From: Beroe forskalii
Lineage: Eukaryota; Ctenophora; Nuda; Beroida; Beroidae
DNA: 64,000 nucleotides
Reading direction: 5' to 3'
NCBI GenBank assembly: GCA_011033025.1
Contig: WFMF01000607.1
Location: 28,630-92,629, forward strand
Made by a program: the position numbers and the translations under genes. A model generated the notes under the pieces. It saw only the letters and a program-made list of their open reading frames with translations. It was not told the DNA's origin and searched no databases. Shown piece by piece: positions 21,291 through 33,466 of this stretch (the first letter of the stretch is position 1; every line of letters begins with the position of its first letter).

Positions 21291-22635
21291 CTTTCCCATG
21301 GTAGTTGTCCACAATGGCATTGACCATGGTGACCCTTTCCTCCGCATCACTAGCCCCGCTGATGCCCCTCACTTCCCTCTGGGCTTTGTCAGGGTCGAAG
21401 TCTGCCTCTGGTGTGCTGTCCAGGTACTCCAGCAGCGATATGATGTGGAAGTCACGTTCCTGTTGGTTGGCGGAGTGTCCGGGAACCTTGTCACCTAGGA
21501 TGTACGGGTTAGGGCTAAGTCACCTGGAAAAGGTGGGGAGAAAGTTTTACTAAATTAATATATCACTGAGTGTCCATTGTGTTCAATTATAGAATTTCTC
21601 AAGCATCCAGAGAACCGATCCTTTGTTCCCAAAAAATAAATAAAAGTTGTAAGAAGCATGATTAGTAGTGAAGTTATGAATTTACCTAAGCTATTCATCT
21701 CGTCGAAGGAAGGCAAGCTAATCTCAAGGCATTGTATAACATCCTTGATATCCAGTAGGAAAGCGATGTTTTGAGGCTCTATCTTCTTCACAACGTTTAT
21801 CATCATGTTCAACTGAAATGGAATAGTAGTGATATAGTGTTTACTCAACAACACGATAGCACAACCGCTTAACCACTGCAACGCTGCGCAATTTCGACAA
21901 TTGGATAGCATTGTCGGTGTAGCACTTCCGAATACTGTACTGGAAATTGGAATTATCACTTGATACCGGGTCGGTTTCAGCATTGATCGTGCGATCCGCC
22001 ATGATAATAATTTAAAATGATGCGTTCTGGAAATTTTGCTCCTTCTCAGTGCAATTACGATTGGCTTGAAGGATAATAGAGGTTATAAAAGCAGGTAACT
22101 TGTAGATAAGTCAAACAGATGCTTAAGTGAATAAGTGAACTCACATTGGCTCGTATGAATTCCATCCAGTCATTGTACAGCTGAGTATCTTCTTGGTCAG
22201 CAGTATCAAAGAACTTGCTCTTGACGAGTTGCTCAAACAGTCTGAGCAACATTCGACGAGTTGTCTCCACATCAGGAAGACCAGACTCGTATAAATCAAT
22301 GATAATATCCCGGAAATCTGAGATACAGCGAAAGACTAAATTTTCGTGGAAAATTATAACTTCATTATATTATGGTCCATGAAAATTATACTTTCAATGG
22401 AATCAAAATTAATTATTCATAATGAGGCGCATAAACTTTTGAATTTTCTATGAATCAGGAGTTGATGTGGCTGCCTGGCAGTTCAAAGTTATAGCAAACT
22501 TACAGTTGAATTGAAATAGAGCTAGTCGACGGTTACTATCAGAGAACAGGCAACCCACGAAATTGAGCAGGAAATCCACGAAATAGCTGCCCAATTCTGG
22601 CACTGCCCGAATTACATCTGTGATGCCTCTCGAAT
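21291..22635 (-). CDS. helical-repeat exons upstream of the Tudor domain
   Basis: Four exons (22635-22504, 22317-22145, 21812-21686, 21494-21291) join with matching phases at GTAAGT, GTGAGT, GTAAAT and GTAGCG donors. The protein is all-helical, acidic and leucine-rich (VPELGSYFVDFLLNFVG, TTRRMLLRLFEQLVKS, NMMINVVKKIEPQNIAFLL), suggestive of an ARM/HEAT or MIF4G-like fold, but I cannot name the family. The last exon joins in phase to the Tudor exons, so this is the N-terminal part of the Tudor protein. The first exon is phase-compatible with the exon at 37233-37424, 14.6 kb upstream. Confidence 0.65.
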
Positions 22636-22761
22636 CTGAAACAAAGGAGAGTGTGATTATTGAAAGGGGCCCTAAATGAAAATGGCAAAACTTAGGGGAG
22701 AAGGACCTATTTTTTATATTAAGAAGTGTAATTGTAACTTAATGATCTTAAGCCCAACTCG

Positions 22762-23191
22762 ATAGATCATGCACTGTCTTGTGCCAAAGGAGGCTTCACG
22801 GACTTGCGGCATAATCAGATAAGCTCATGGAGGAAGTCAAAGAAAAATGACAGGTGAAACATTTCGCCTGAGGTCGACTAACACCCAACCAGACGCAAGG
22901 CTGGACATCTCCGCACGGGGTATATGGAACACCATGGAGAAGACCTTCTTTGATGTCCGGGTGTTTCATGACGGGAATGCCTCAAACAGCGGCCCCATCG
23001 ACACGGTGTTCCACAAGCACGAGCAAGAGAAGAGGGTGTACAACGACAGGGTCATCCAGGTTGAGAAAGCCACCTTCACACCACTCGTGTTCTCAACCAG
23101 CGGGGCAATGGGAAGAAGCCACCACACCAAGAGACCAACTCTTGCTGCCATCAGAGGATTCCGAGGAAAACCCACTGATGACAAACAGTGA
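22762..23191 (+). pseudogene. retroelement C-terminal fragment, PD-(D/E)xK-like domain
   Basis: The first part (22765-22850) reads DHALSCAKGGFTDLRHN and then loses frame. The main ORF (22847-23191) carries ARLDISARGIWNTMEKTFF, DVRVF, HEQEKRVYNDRVIQVEKATF and TPLVFSTSGAMG. This string of motifs (HALSC.KGGF..RHN, ARLDI.ARG.W, FFDVRV, VE..TFTPLVF..GGMG) is common at the C-terminus of reverse-transcriptase proteins in marine invertebrate genomes. The D-xV and E-xK-like spacing suggests a restriction-type nuclease fold. The expected GFW and GGMG are changed to GIW and GAMG, and residues between the first two blocks are missing. It is a dead fragment with no RT nearby. Confidence 0.55.
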
Positions 23192-23753
23192 CATTATACC
23201 ACACGAGGGACAATTTTAGTTCTACAACTGTAATATCCCCTTGATAATATAAATGTTTAAAATGTTTACTGTATAGAGGCTTTGCCTCACATTTGAAGGC
23301 ATCCGCGGATGACCGTTTTACCCAAAAAATTGTAACTTAACAACACAGCCAATTAAAATCAAATGGCAAGTTATAATGAACTTATTGAAAGTGCTGGTGA
23401 TTGAAAAATTAATTTATTGCCGGACTGCCCATGCCTGCCGGATTTAACAGCTGAAAAGTATGTCTTTAACCAAATTGAGGAAAAACTTTAGTTCTGCCTC
23501 CATCAAACATGAGAAGGTCACATCTTATTTTTTCGATAATTTCAATATTGCATATTTGCCTCCATCAGGCCTATGTAATGTAACTTTGAATTTTATAGAA
23601 TGCGACTTTTAGTTTACTGTGATTTCAATCCATATTTGATTGGAACTTTTTTGAACAATCTACCGATTTTTTCTGGGAAAAGCCTCTTATACCTCAAAGA
23701 TAATTGATAATCTCTTAATTTTAACCTCCACATAAAAGGATTCCATTCTTGTT

Positions 23754-24084
23754 GATACTACAAACAGGAACTGGTCAAAACAAGCCGAAGCAAGCAGAAC
23801 AAACCGAAACCGACCCGAACCAACCCAAAAGCCTCCCTAATTCAAGCCAAAACGATCCAAAACAAGCGAATAAACCCGAAACAAGCGAACCAAGCCGAAA
23901 CAAGTAAACAAGCGAATCAACCAGAAAAAAGTGAGTCAACCACAGCCTAACCCTAAATCGGCTTGTTTCGGGTTGATTCGGCTTAACTCGGGGAGGCTTT
24001 TGGGTAGGTTTGGGCTCGTTTCAGGTCGCTCCGCTTTTATCGGCTCGTTTCGACTGGATACGCCTGGTTCCTGCTTGTAGCATC
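23754..24084. mobile_element. fold-back MITE
   Basis: The ends GATACTACAAACAGGAAC and its near-complement at 24067-24084 form terminal inverted repeats. The whole 330 bp is a degenerate long hairpin: the left arm is rich in AACAAGCCGAA and CCGAAACAAGCGAA, the right arm in TCGGCTTGTTTCGG and GGCTCGTTTC. No coding capacity. Confidence 0.7.
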
Positions 24085-24215
24085 GGCGCGAGTAATTGAA
24101 TTTTTCTTGGTGAAAAACTCGAATATCGCTCAGTTTATGAGAAAAAAATTCGTAAATATTTCATCTAAAGTGATATCTGCAAAAGTTATAATCCTCCAAA
24201 CTTGAAGATTTTGCA

Positions 24216-25842
24216 ATGGAAGAAAGCTCTAGCTCCTCTCGAAGTTCTCAACCTGGAACTTCCAGGTCGAGAACTTCGATAGGAGCTAGAGCTTCCAGTG
24301 GAAGCAGTTCGAAGATGACAGGTGACCGCGAAGGATCACTAACTAACCCAAGTCCAGGAACACCAACTGATCCTGTACAACAGGCTGAAGCTAAAGAAAC
24401 AACCTTCCTGGTTGGTGAAAGTAACAACATGGAAATGACCGTGAGCCCTCCGACCCGAAAAATCTACGTAGATGTTATCATGATATTCCTGACTTATGTG
24501 GTGTACTTATTCCACCTGGTGTGTTTTTACACTCCCTACAAGTACAAGGACCACTACTTATACCTGAGCTATCCCAACATAACCCAGCTCGTCTCTAGAC
24601 ACTATTACTTCCCTTGGTAACATGGCTTTTGTCTTAAACTACTTCATGAATTCATGGATAATGCCAATGTTCTTTTTTCTATCCGGCCAGAATGTTTACT
24701 CAGCTCTCTTCAAAAGATCAGGCACTCAGTTTCGGAAAGAAAGAGTTCATCGATTGCTGGTGCCAGCCCTTTTCCTGGCGGTTTTCACCCAGTTCCCTGT
24801 CACTCTAGCATACTTCTCCCCTACTTCTAAGTTTGAAGGGACCTACGTGGAAAAAATCAAGGAAGATTACAAGAATGCAATCACAGCTTTCAGACAGGGA
24901 TGGTTTTTGATTTATCTCTTCATCTATGCTCAGATGTTCACTTTCTGGTTTAGAGTTTTCCATCCGGCCCATAATAAAGCATCCAATCCACATGTGCCGT
25001 ATTGTGAATCTACAAGGGGCTGCTGCACTGTCAAGCCTTTCAATTGTCTCACAAAGGTATTCTGCTGCCTCAACTTCCTTTTCAAACCCGCCACCACACC
25101 ACAGGAGTTTGTTCAATCTGTGATATCGATTTTAGATGGACCTTTCAGGATGGTACTAGTCCCGGGAATACTGTTGGCAGTTGTCCAAGCTCTTCAAAAT
25201 CTGATTCCGTTTGATGACATCTCTGAAATGATTGGAGATGAAACCATCACTGTTTTCACCACGAAGCCATTTTTTCCTCACTTGGTGGTTTATGTACTGG
25301 GTTATGCTATAGCAGCTGCAGAGAGGGAGGTTAAACAAGAGAGCAAGAGGTGGGCTTGGACCTGTTTTATTCTCGGCACAATCCTCTGTTTAGGAGTTGC
25401 TTTTGCCAGCTTAATTTCTCAATATCAACTGAATGCAATCATTCGAGGCCTTGTTGATGGAATATGTCAGTGGTTCTTCATAGTAGGTTCCCTAGCTCTA
25501 GCTCGGGACTTTTTCACAGAACCTAAAAGCTGGCATAGTACTTTCAGGGTCCTTGCCATGCCATTTTACGTCATCCATATGCAGGTTATCATAACCATCT
25601 TATCTGGCACCACGTGGGTTCCATTCTTAAGGACCCTACCAGTGAGCCTTGTTCTCACAACACTCGTTACTTACATTTTATCGCATCTGATCACCAAGTC
25701 AGGGTCGTTCCGGTATTTCTTCGGACTTCCCGGGCCAAAGGAAGGATCTGGTCTCCCAGGCAAGGCAATGAAAGGGTTCCTACCTGTTACTATTTTAGCT
25801 GTTTCCTATTTGTGTGCTATTCTTCTGGCAAACTTGCTGTGA
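24216..25842 (+). pseudogene. acyltransferase-3 family membrane protein, single exon with one frameshift
   Basis: Two + strand ORFs in adjacent frames make one protein. The first (24216-24620) has a Ser-rich N-terminal tail, then RKIYVDVIMIFLTYVVYLFH, the first membrane segment of acyltransferase-3 (OatA/NRF-6-like) proteins. It stops at TTGGTAA. The second frame resumes at once (LGNMAFVLNYFMNSWIM, then PMFFFLSGQ) and continues through about nine hydrophobic segments, with RKERVHRLLVPALF as the usual Arg-containing loop, to the stop at 25842. The family moves acyl groups across or onto extracytoplasmic substrates. One base change in CTTGGTAAC would restore the frame, so this is either a young pseudogene or an assembly error. 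The lack of introns suggests a retrocopy or an ancestrally intronless gene. Confidence 0.7.
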
Positions 25843-27034
25843 GTGAACTTCTGATCTCCCAAAAGATTATTTCCCCAGGCCAAAGAATTTTGATATTCTC
25901 GCTAACAACATTATGAAAGAATTCCTACACCAACCCCTTACACCAACCCCTTACTGTTTGAGAGGGTATTTGTTTTCTAGCTACTCTTGTTCATAGTTCT
26001 GTTTCAGTTTCTTTTTCTTTGAGAAGGGTCAAACGATTATATTGAGCCGAAACCCGTCGTGTGTGACATTGTTCTGCAGGCCGTATATCAAGCACTTAAA
26101 CGAACTGAACAATCATAATCAATAAAAAATGAAAAGAAAAACAGAAACAAAGACAGAAAAAGTGAAAGAAAAGTATTTCAGTGTGATGTTTTCAGTCCTT
26201 TTTAGGTTTTTATTTACAGACTTAGATTTGGGACAAGCGGCAAAATATCGACATGTTGCTTCATTATGGGTTTTTGAACTGTTTGTGTAGAAATATGATG
26301 TTTCTTTTGAAATCACCAAAAAGTCAACAATTTTTCATTCTTTTTATTTGGTAAGATGGCAATTGGCAATAGCAATAAAAGAAATCGTATAGTTAGCCAC
26401 TCAAAAAATATATCATAAGCAGGGTTTTGAATTATGTTTATTGTACCAGTGCAAATACCGTGCAATTGTTTTCTTTTGCAACGCCTCGTGCCAATTAATG
26501 TTTTCATTCTTTTATTACCAAGATGTGCATTTACTGCAACAGTACCATATGCAATAGTAAGAAATATTATCTATACGACATTAAATTTAAACGAATTTTT
26601 CATCCACCAAGAAAAACTAATTCTATGTACCACTGGGTCCACTTAGCCATCAGTATTTTTGTTTTGTACAATTTTCAATGCTTTGTGCTTTATAAACAAG
26701 TACCAATTTAACATCCTTGTAAAATATTTGATACTTTAAGATATCATCTATTTCTGGAGAAATGTTAGGTTAAAGACTAGTATCAACACTCGGCTGTTCA
26801 ATACAGTCAATTTAGGGGCAGTCAGGCATCCCTCAAATAATTTATACTTCATAAAGTACCACTATGCAGTATGCACTGTAGTGATGTATAAATATTCTGT
26901 ACTAAGATAATCTGAACCTCATTTACTCTTACGAAAAGTTTAAAATTAAAGCAACTAATTTTTAGAATAACAAAAGGCTGTGTGTAACAAATCTATTATT
27001 TATCGACAAATCTATAATTAGCAATGAACTCACT
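25843..27034. other. no gene seen; dispersed repeat at 25927-25990
   Basis: AT-rich 3' flank. At 25927-25990 the words ACCAACCCCTTACT(G)TTTGAG and GGGTATTTGTTTTCTAGCT are shared with 31410-31470 (about 85 percent by eye), so this is a dispersed repeat. The remaining short ORFs look random. Confidence 0.5.
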
Positions 27035-28720
27035 GTGCAAAGACAGCTCACGCTAATTGAATTTTGTTTCTGCAGTATTGTGAGCGTGTTCATCAGTTCA
27101 AAGTTTTTCGCTAGAGCTTTGGTGCACCGATACGACAATGCCGGTTTTATACTCTTTATTTTTACCCTTTATTTACGCACGAATTCCGCCTATTGGAACC
27201 ATTCATTTCCAACGTTGCCAAATAAGAGTAAATACATAAATAAGAGTAAGACTGAAACTGTAGAGAGTACGCCAAGCAACGCGGAAAGTATTGAAAAGTA
27301 TAGAAGTGAAGCGAACCCTCCTGCTCGTGACTCCCCGGACGCTGGGGGTGTCAATAGGAATTATGTGGACGAGGATCCGGAATTGACGGCTGTCCGATGG
27401 TTGCTGGAACAAGAAAGAGATGCCCTCGGAACCCCGCCTCATGAGATTGAGGATGTTTCCAAAAGACCGCCAGTAGAAAGAATTCATCAACTCCTTGAAA
27501 AGATCCACTGTATTTTTTCTGTCCCCCCGCCAATAAACAATACTTTCCTGATAAGACGCATCAACACAATGTATATTAGCCAGTGTTGGGATTACTGCTT
27601 GTATTACTTCTGGGATTGCAAAGCGTTTACCTATAACTCTACGTCATCTCATGGCTGTCATTTACTTAACGAGGAACACTTCGATAGCAAATGGGAAGTG
27701 CCCATCAAAGACCTGAGCACAGTTAGTTTTAGAAGATCGTGTTTAGAGTGGCCGGAGAAGCTAAGCGATCTTTTGTCAATTACCAATAACAGAATATACC
27801 GTGAGTCAAGACCAGTTTTCATCACTGACAGGAACAATTGGTCCCGGTGTTTATCGGTTGCAAAGTGTATCCGACAGCGTGGCTCCAAAATGTGGCCAAT
27901 TCTGTCGTGGACAGACTGCTCCAAGTCCGCAGGGAATAACCGATTTAATAAGTGGCAAATAAAACAGGAACTTCAGTTCCGATTTGGGGAAAAGGAAAAT
28001 GTTGTCCGTTTCTTTCCACGCTCTATAAGTGGTCTTAAGGGACGTGGACTTGTCATTGGCCGTGACGCATCAAGGCGTGAGGAATGTTCCTTTTCTCCAA
28101 CTTTAGTCACCGCAACATCACGACAATTTAGTAATAATAGGGATGAACCTTTCAATTTCCGAGGAAGTTTTGATGTTGAAATACTGAATCAATCCTACCT
28201 CATTTTGAGAAATAACAGCAGGAGAACTTACAGCATGCAGAGATTGCAATACAAAAACAGGGATTATTACATGGGTTTCACAACTGACTTCATGACCGTA
28301 TCGTATCCAGTGAAAGTTGAAATGTTTACAGATCTACGAATTGTTCATCCCTATTCTAAGGAGTACATGATATGCGAAACAAAAAATTTGAGCTTTGAGA
28401 ACGGGAGGATTGGAAACAACGCTGACAACCTACCCTTTTTCAGGAGGAATGAGGAAGTGATGATCGTGTGTGATCCTGGTTATGGGGTTCCCGAACTCAA
28501 CTATTCCCTGGTCCAGACTGTAACCTGTGGTAAGAGCTTCACTAAACTATTTCCCTGCAAATCCATGGACCTTGGGACGAGTGAGGTACCTACTGCTGAG
28601 GTACCTACTGCTGCAGGTGCTACTCAAAGAAGCAGTTGCATCGAAAATTCGCTTGGAATCACCGCCCTTCAATTTCCATTCCATGTACTAGTTTTTCGTG
28701 AGACCTTCAATGCTTGGTAA
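27035..28720 (+). CDS. single-exon membrane/secreted protein with PAN-like and sushi-like domains
   Basis: A 561-codon intact ORF. The N-terminus has hydrophobic segments (LIEFCFCSIVSVFISS and AGFILFIFTLYL) that could anchor or export the protein. Residues about 155-235 form a PAN/apple-like module (CIFSVPPPINNTFLIRRIN, ISQCWDYCLYYFWDCKAF, GCHLL, RRSCLEWPE) with paired cysteines. The middle is basic and unrecognised. Residues about 445-515 look like a sushi/CCP module (CETKNLSFENGRIG, VMIVCDPGYGVPE, TVTCG, FPCK). Such combinations are typical of extracellular adhesion or recognition proteins. A 15-bp direct repeat near the end duplicates EVPTA. No introns. Start codon choice is uncertain; a downstream Met is possible. 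Confidence 0.6.
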   Translation: MQRQLTLIEFCFCSIVSVFISSKFFARALVHRYDNAGFILFIFTLYLRTNSAYWNHSFPTLPNKSKYINKSKTETVESTPSNAESIEKYRSEANPPARDSPDAGGVNRNYVDEDPELTAVRWLLEQERDALGTPPHEIEDVSKRPPVERIHQLLEKIHCIFSVPPPINNTFLIRRINTMYISQCWDYCLYYFWDCKAFTYNSTSSHGCHLLNEEHFDSKWEVPIKDLSTVSFRRSCLEWPEKLSDLLSITNNRIYRESRPVFITDRNNWSRCLSVAKCIRQRGSKMWPILSWTDCSKSAGNNRFNKWQIKQELQFRFGEKENVVRFFPRSISGLKGRGLVIGRDASRREECSFSPTLVTATSRQFSNNRDEPFNFRGSFDVEILNQSYLILRNNSRRTYSMQRLQYKNRDYYMGFTTDFMTVSYPVKVEMFTDLRIVHPYSKEYMICETKNLSFENGRIGNNADNLPFFRRNEEVMIVCDPGYGVPELNYSLVQTVTCGKSFTKLFPCKSMDLGTSEVPTAEVPTAAGATQRSSCIENSLGITALQFPFHVLVFRETFNAW

Positions 28721-28888
28721 AAGAATCAAGCCCAAAACAGACGAGGTCTGAATCCGCATGGAATGACGTATGCGTCACGTGATGAGCAGTTTCACGGTGG
28801 TACAGAATAGTGAAAAACAATTAGGCGGTTGTGCTTTGTAATAAAACTCTGCAGGTGATGCAGTCATTGAACAATCAGGGACCTTAAT

Positions 28889-29701
28889 TTGAAAGCAAGT
28901 GTATTTTTGTGGAGTATGGTTGAAGCATTGGATAATCTGCGAATAGGTAGGAACTTGATACGAGATGCGACAGTGGAGATTGACGAGCAGAAGGTGGAAG
29001 TTGACGAGCAGCAGAAACAGGCGCTAGGAGACAAGTCGATGATCATAGAGCTGCAGCGGGAAGTGAAAGAAGGCAAGAAGGAGGTGATGGAAGGAAGCAA
29101 GGAGCAGATCAAACAGGTTCAGTCTTCGCTGCAGACGGAGATAAAGAGTTATAGAGATGCTGTCTGTTCGCAGAAGCATAGTACTAAAGTTGATATGGAT
29201 CAAATCATAGTGCAAGATGTAAAAGAAGCAGTGAAAATCGTGACAGAAGATAACGCCAGGAGCAAGAACATCATGATCTTCGGACTTGAAGAGAAGGGTA
29301 ACCTCAAAACCAGTGTGACTGGACTATTGAAGCAGCTAGGGGAACAGCCACATATCGAGAACTGTGAACGGATTCGGCGAACTGGACCGAATTCAGCACC
29401 CAAACCTGTTAAGGTTACATTGATCAGTGCCAGTTCTGTGGAGTCCATGTTGAGGAGATCTCATCTGTTACGAGGAAACAAGGGATATAATTCAGTGTAC
29501 ATCAGCCCAGACAGATCTGAAGAAGAGAGGAAAGCCCACAGAGAACTTTTTCACAATCTGAGGAGGAAAATCAAAGAAGGGCCGGAGTGTTATCACACAA
29601 TCAGAAAGGATCAGATCATCAGCTTCCCGAAGACGAAGGACAGTCCCCAATATCAGCACGAGGCTACAATAGAAGGAAACTCACCTCCACCCCCAAGATA
29701 G
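28889..29701 (+). mobile_element. LINE ORF1-like protein, intact ORF
   Basis: A 270-codon ORF with an N-terminal coiled coil (EIDEQKVEVDEQQKQALG, LQREVKEGKKEVMEGSKEQ) followed by an RRM-like core: RSKNIMIFGLEEKG, LLKQLGEQPHIENCERIRR, KPVKVTLISASSVESMLRR, then SVYISPDRSEEERKAHRELF. These motifs are characteristic of RNA-binding ORF1 proteins of invertebrate CR1/L2-type LINEs. No reverse transcriptase follows downstream, so it is an isolated ORF1 or a 5' fragment. The + strand from 29702 to 29880 keeps a short open frame with hydrophobic residues but no domain. Confidence 0.7.
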
Positions 29702-29880
29702 ACTCGTTCACTAGCATCGCTGACATTTTGGACTCAACTTATTTTTTTGAGAATGGATGTTTTCCATTTGTTTTCCAGGGTATTTTTTGGTTATTTTGCC
29801 TTGTTCATATTTTTCAGGGTCTGCTTTTTGATTTTAATTTATTTATTTTTAGATCATCATTTTGATGACCTAACGGTCTG

Positions 29881-30354
29881 AAATTACAGTATCTTTATGT
29901 AATTAGACTGTATTCTAAATTCTAAAAAACTCTAGATCAACAAAATATTATTCCAACCTTTTTTCATCCCCAACGCCTCTTTGTTTTACTAAACGGCATT
30001 GAAGAGGCTTAACTGAAGTATCGGATAATTGTTTATGAGCCGCATAATAGAATCAATAATTTTCTTTATTCTCTTCTTAGCTAAGCGAAGTGAAACGAAC
30101 TTTTTCTGAAATTCAATTAATTTCGTCGAAACTTCAACGTCATCAGAAAATCTCAAATTTGATTGTATAAAGTAGTGTTTAATTGTTTAACAGAGGGTTG
30201 GCAGAGATCGTGGCTGGGAAGGTGAGAAATAGGACATGTGTATAGTCACAATACAACTATCGTCATTTCTGGAGGTGCCCGGGAGTTCTCCTTTATATTA
30301 TCACTTATCAGTCGCAAAAATGTCCCCTACCTACAGCTATCTGTTGAATTGCGA
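29881..30354. other. no gene seen
   Basis: AT-rich spacer between the LINE ORF1 and the minisatellite. Confidence 0.5.
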
Positions 30355-31115
30355 ACTGAACTGTCCATACCGCAAGCAGTAGCTACACAGCATGTCCATA
30401 CCGCAAGCAGTAGCTCCACAGCCTGTCCATACCGCAAGCAGTAGCTCCACAGCCAGTCCATACCACAAGCAGTAGCTACACAGCATGTCAATACCGCAAG
30501 CAGTAGCTCCACAGCCTGTCCATAACTCCACAGCCGCGCAAGCAGTAGCTCCACAGCCAGTCCATATCAAGCAGTTGCTACACAGCATGTCAATACCGCA
30601 AGCAGTAGCTCCACAGCCTGTCCATACCGCAAATTCACAGCCTTTAACAAGCAGTAGCTCCACAGCCAGTCCATATCACAAGCAGTTGCTACACAGCATG
30701 TCCATACCGCAAGCAGTAGCTCCACAGCCTGTCCATACCGCAAGCAGTAGCTCCACAGCCTGTCCATACCGCAAGCAGTAGCTCCACAGCCAGTCCATAT
30801 CACAAGCAGTAGCTACACAGCATGTCCATACCGCAAGCAGTAGCTCCACAGCCAGTCCTTTGCCACAGCATGTCAATACCGCAAGCAGTAGCTCCACAGC
30901 CTGTCCATACCGCAAGCAGTAGCTACACAGCATGTCCATACCGCAAGCAGTAGCTCCACAGCATGTCCATACCGCAAGCAGTAGCTACACAGCATGTCCA
31001 TACCGCAAGCAGTAGCTACACAGCCAGTCAATACCGCAAGCAGTAGCTCCACAGCCTGTCCATACCGCAAGCAGTAGCTACACAGCATGTCCATACCGCA
31101 AGCAGGAGCTAAGCA
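30355..31115. repeat. about 31-bp minisatellite (CCGCAAGCAGTAGCT)
   Basis: About 24 units of CATGTCCATACCGCAAGCAG plus TAGCTACACAG, alternating CTACACAGCATGTC and CTCCACAGCCTGTC subtypes, with a few deletions. ORFs on both strands are by-products of the unit. Confidence 0.9.
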
Positions 31116-31189
31116 GCCTTCCCATTACAACAGAACAGAGACACACCTTAAATGGAAATCTACAGGCTGTCACAACGCTTAATTAATTA

Positions 31190-32935
31190 CCTTGAATTTA
31201 CAACTTGACACCACTTCACCATCTTCTCACCTTGACACCCCTTTTAATTTTAATACCTTGACACCAATGCACTACCTTCGTCCACTGACACAGCTTTGAT
31301 ACCTTGAAATTTTTTTCTCGCCACTGTATGCCAATAATACTATCTTGTCACCACTTTACAAGCTTGACACCTCTTTACTACCTCGATACCACTTGACTAC
31401 CTTGACACCTTTCTATACCAACCCCTTACTATTTGAGCGGGTATTTGTTTTTTTGGCTGCTCTTCTAGCAGACTTAATACCCTAAGGGGGGGGGGTGTTC
31501 AACCAATTTTTTTTGGAAAACACGTTTCTGAGATAATGGTTGACCCAAAAAACTTTTTTGCTGGGAACCCACTGGCGGCCCTAAAAACAAAATGAGCAAT
31601 TTTTCAAAAAAAAGTGTTTAATAAGTCTCCATACCATTAAAAAAAAAAATTAAAGTCAATATCTCAAAAAATGGCCGAGTTATGGCCGAAAAACGTATGC
31701 CCATATATGGGCATACGCGCGTTGCGCAAGCCTATTTGGCCCATAACTTGGCCAAATATCAATATTTCTGGATGAAACCAACTTTATTCGATAAATAGCG
31801 TTGAATTACGTATTCTCTGCAAGTTTGGGGTTGATTGCTGCTAAAATGGCGATTTGAAGTCCGAAAAACCTTCAAAAACCACAAAATCGCCATTTTCTCG
31901 GTTTGCGGTTTTGCTTTGCGAAAATCGACTTTACATTTTTTTTTCAAAATCTCAGCCATTTTTCAATTTTTTACATGAAATTTTCAGAATCGCTTCAAAA
32001 CTAAATTTCGCACTTATGTTATAGAGCGGAACTTTGATTTAGGTCCCCAAAAAATTTTTGGGCCTCGGACCAAAAATCCCCGGGGATTTCCGCAAAACTG
32101 CAATATTACATACTGTACAGTGTACGTGCTCTTCTGTTTCAATTAATTGGATGAGGGTATTCAAATTTTGCCTTTGTATACTCTCACTCTCTGAAAGAAC
32201 CACAAGCAAGGAGCTGCACAGCTTGATCATTACATAAGCACAGGAATTCTGCAAGTCATCACAAGATACTGCTGTATGTACCGTCTAGTTGGGGTCCAAT
32301 TACCTTCGTGTTGACATTACCTAACAGTGTCAACTTGACACCGCTTCACTTCAATGACAAATTGACACCACTTTAATACATACATTAACACTGCTTTTGT
32401 ATCAGGCATCGCTCTTCTACCTTGAAACCGTTTTAACAACTTGACACCGCTTTAACAATCGTAAATACCTTGAGACCACCTAGTTTCCTTAGTACCACCA
32501 CATTGACATCAGTTTACACTTTACAACAGTATTATCTTGCCACTGTATTAGGTACTACTTTGACACCGCTCAATTGCTTTCTCACCTCAGCATCACTTTA
32601 CTCCCTCTACATTTTGTCATTATTATTTCACTGCCTCGACACCGCGTTACTTTCTTGACACCGCTTTGCTACCTTGACACCTCCTTACTACATTGACACC
32701 AGCTCACTACATTGACACCGCCTTGCTACCTTGATACCCATCCAATACCTTGGCACCACTTTACTAACTTGACACCATTTAATAGCTCGACACGGCCTCA
32801 CTACCTTGACACCACCTTACTACATTGACACCAGCTCCTACATTTCTACTTTGACACTGCTTTACTGTAATATCTTAAAACCACCTTATAACTAGTACTA
32901 CATTGGCCCCGCTTTCCTACCTTTCTATCTTCAGA
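31190..32935. repeat. degenerate CTTGACACC(G/A)CTTTACTAC array, interrupted
   Basis: Units of about 19-22 bp built on ACCTTGACACCACTTTACT run from 31190 to 31430 and again from 32310 to 32935. Between them (31475-32300) is unrelated AT-rich sequence with a run of ten G (31486-31496) and a palindrome GCCCATATATGGGC (about 31699), perhaps an insertion that split the array. Confidence 0.75.
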
Positions 32936-33466
32936 TCGCCTTGGCAATGACAAACTGTGGGAAATCTAAAAATCAACAAGCAATGCAGAACTCAGAAGGT
33001 TGAAATGATGAGGTACCTAGTGATGAGGTAGCATTAATGTCGAAAATTGGACGATTTTTCATGCGTTCATTTCTGGATGGCTCCAAGTGTATAGTGTGTA
33101 CATGTTTAGAGATTCAAAGCAGAATGTAGGCATCTATAGACAAACATAATTTATGCAATTCACATAATTATTCAATAAATGGAATTTTTATTTAAATTTG
33201 CTGTACGCTACGGTGTATCGGTGTATCAATGCAATTTTGTTGTGTCCTGATCAATGTCGTTGGCCTGCCCTAACTAGTAAGTTCCTGACTTTTCTTTGTT
33301 GATGCCATGATATTGTGGGATGTGAGTCCCAATATTTGAATTCATAGTTTCGTTTGAGTGTGTTAGCCACGAGCCAGTCACAGGGGGCACTGGCAGTCAA
33401 TGCCAACTTCCCAGTGTGCTGTATATAAAAGCAATAGTGATTCAAGGTATGGAATATCATGAAAGA
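32936..33466. other. no gene seen
   Basis: Spacer before the TIR element. The - strand ORF here has no recognisable domain and runs into the element. Confidence 0.45.

Noticed and set aside
30238-31094. Several 70-110 codon ORFs with GCGATACGM / AVAPQPVH repeats
   Set aside because: These are translations of the 31-bp minisatellite.
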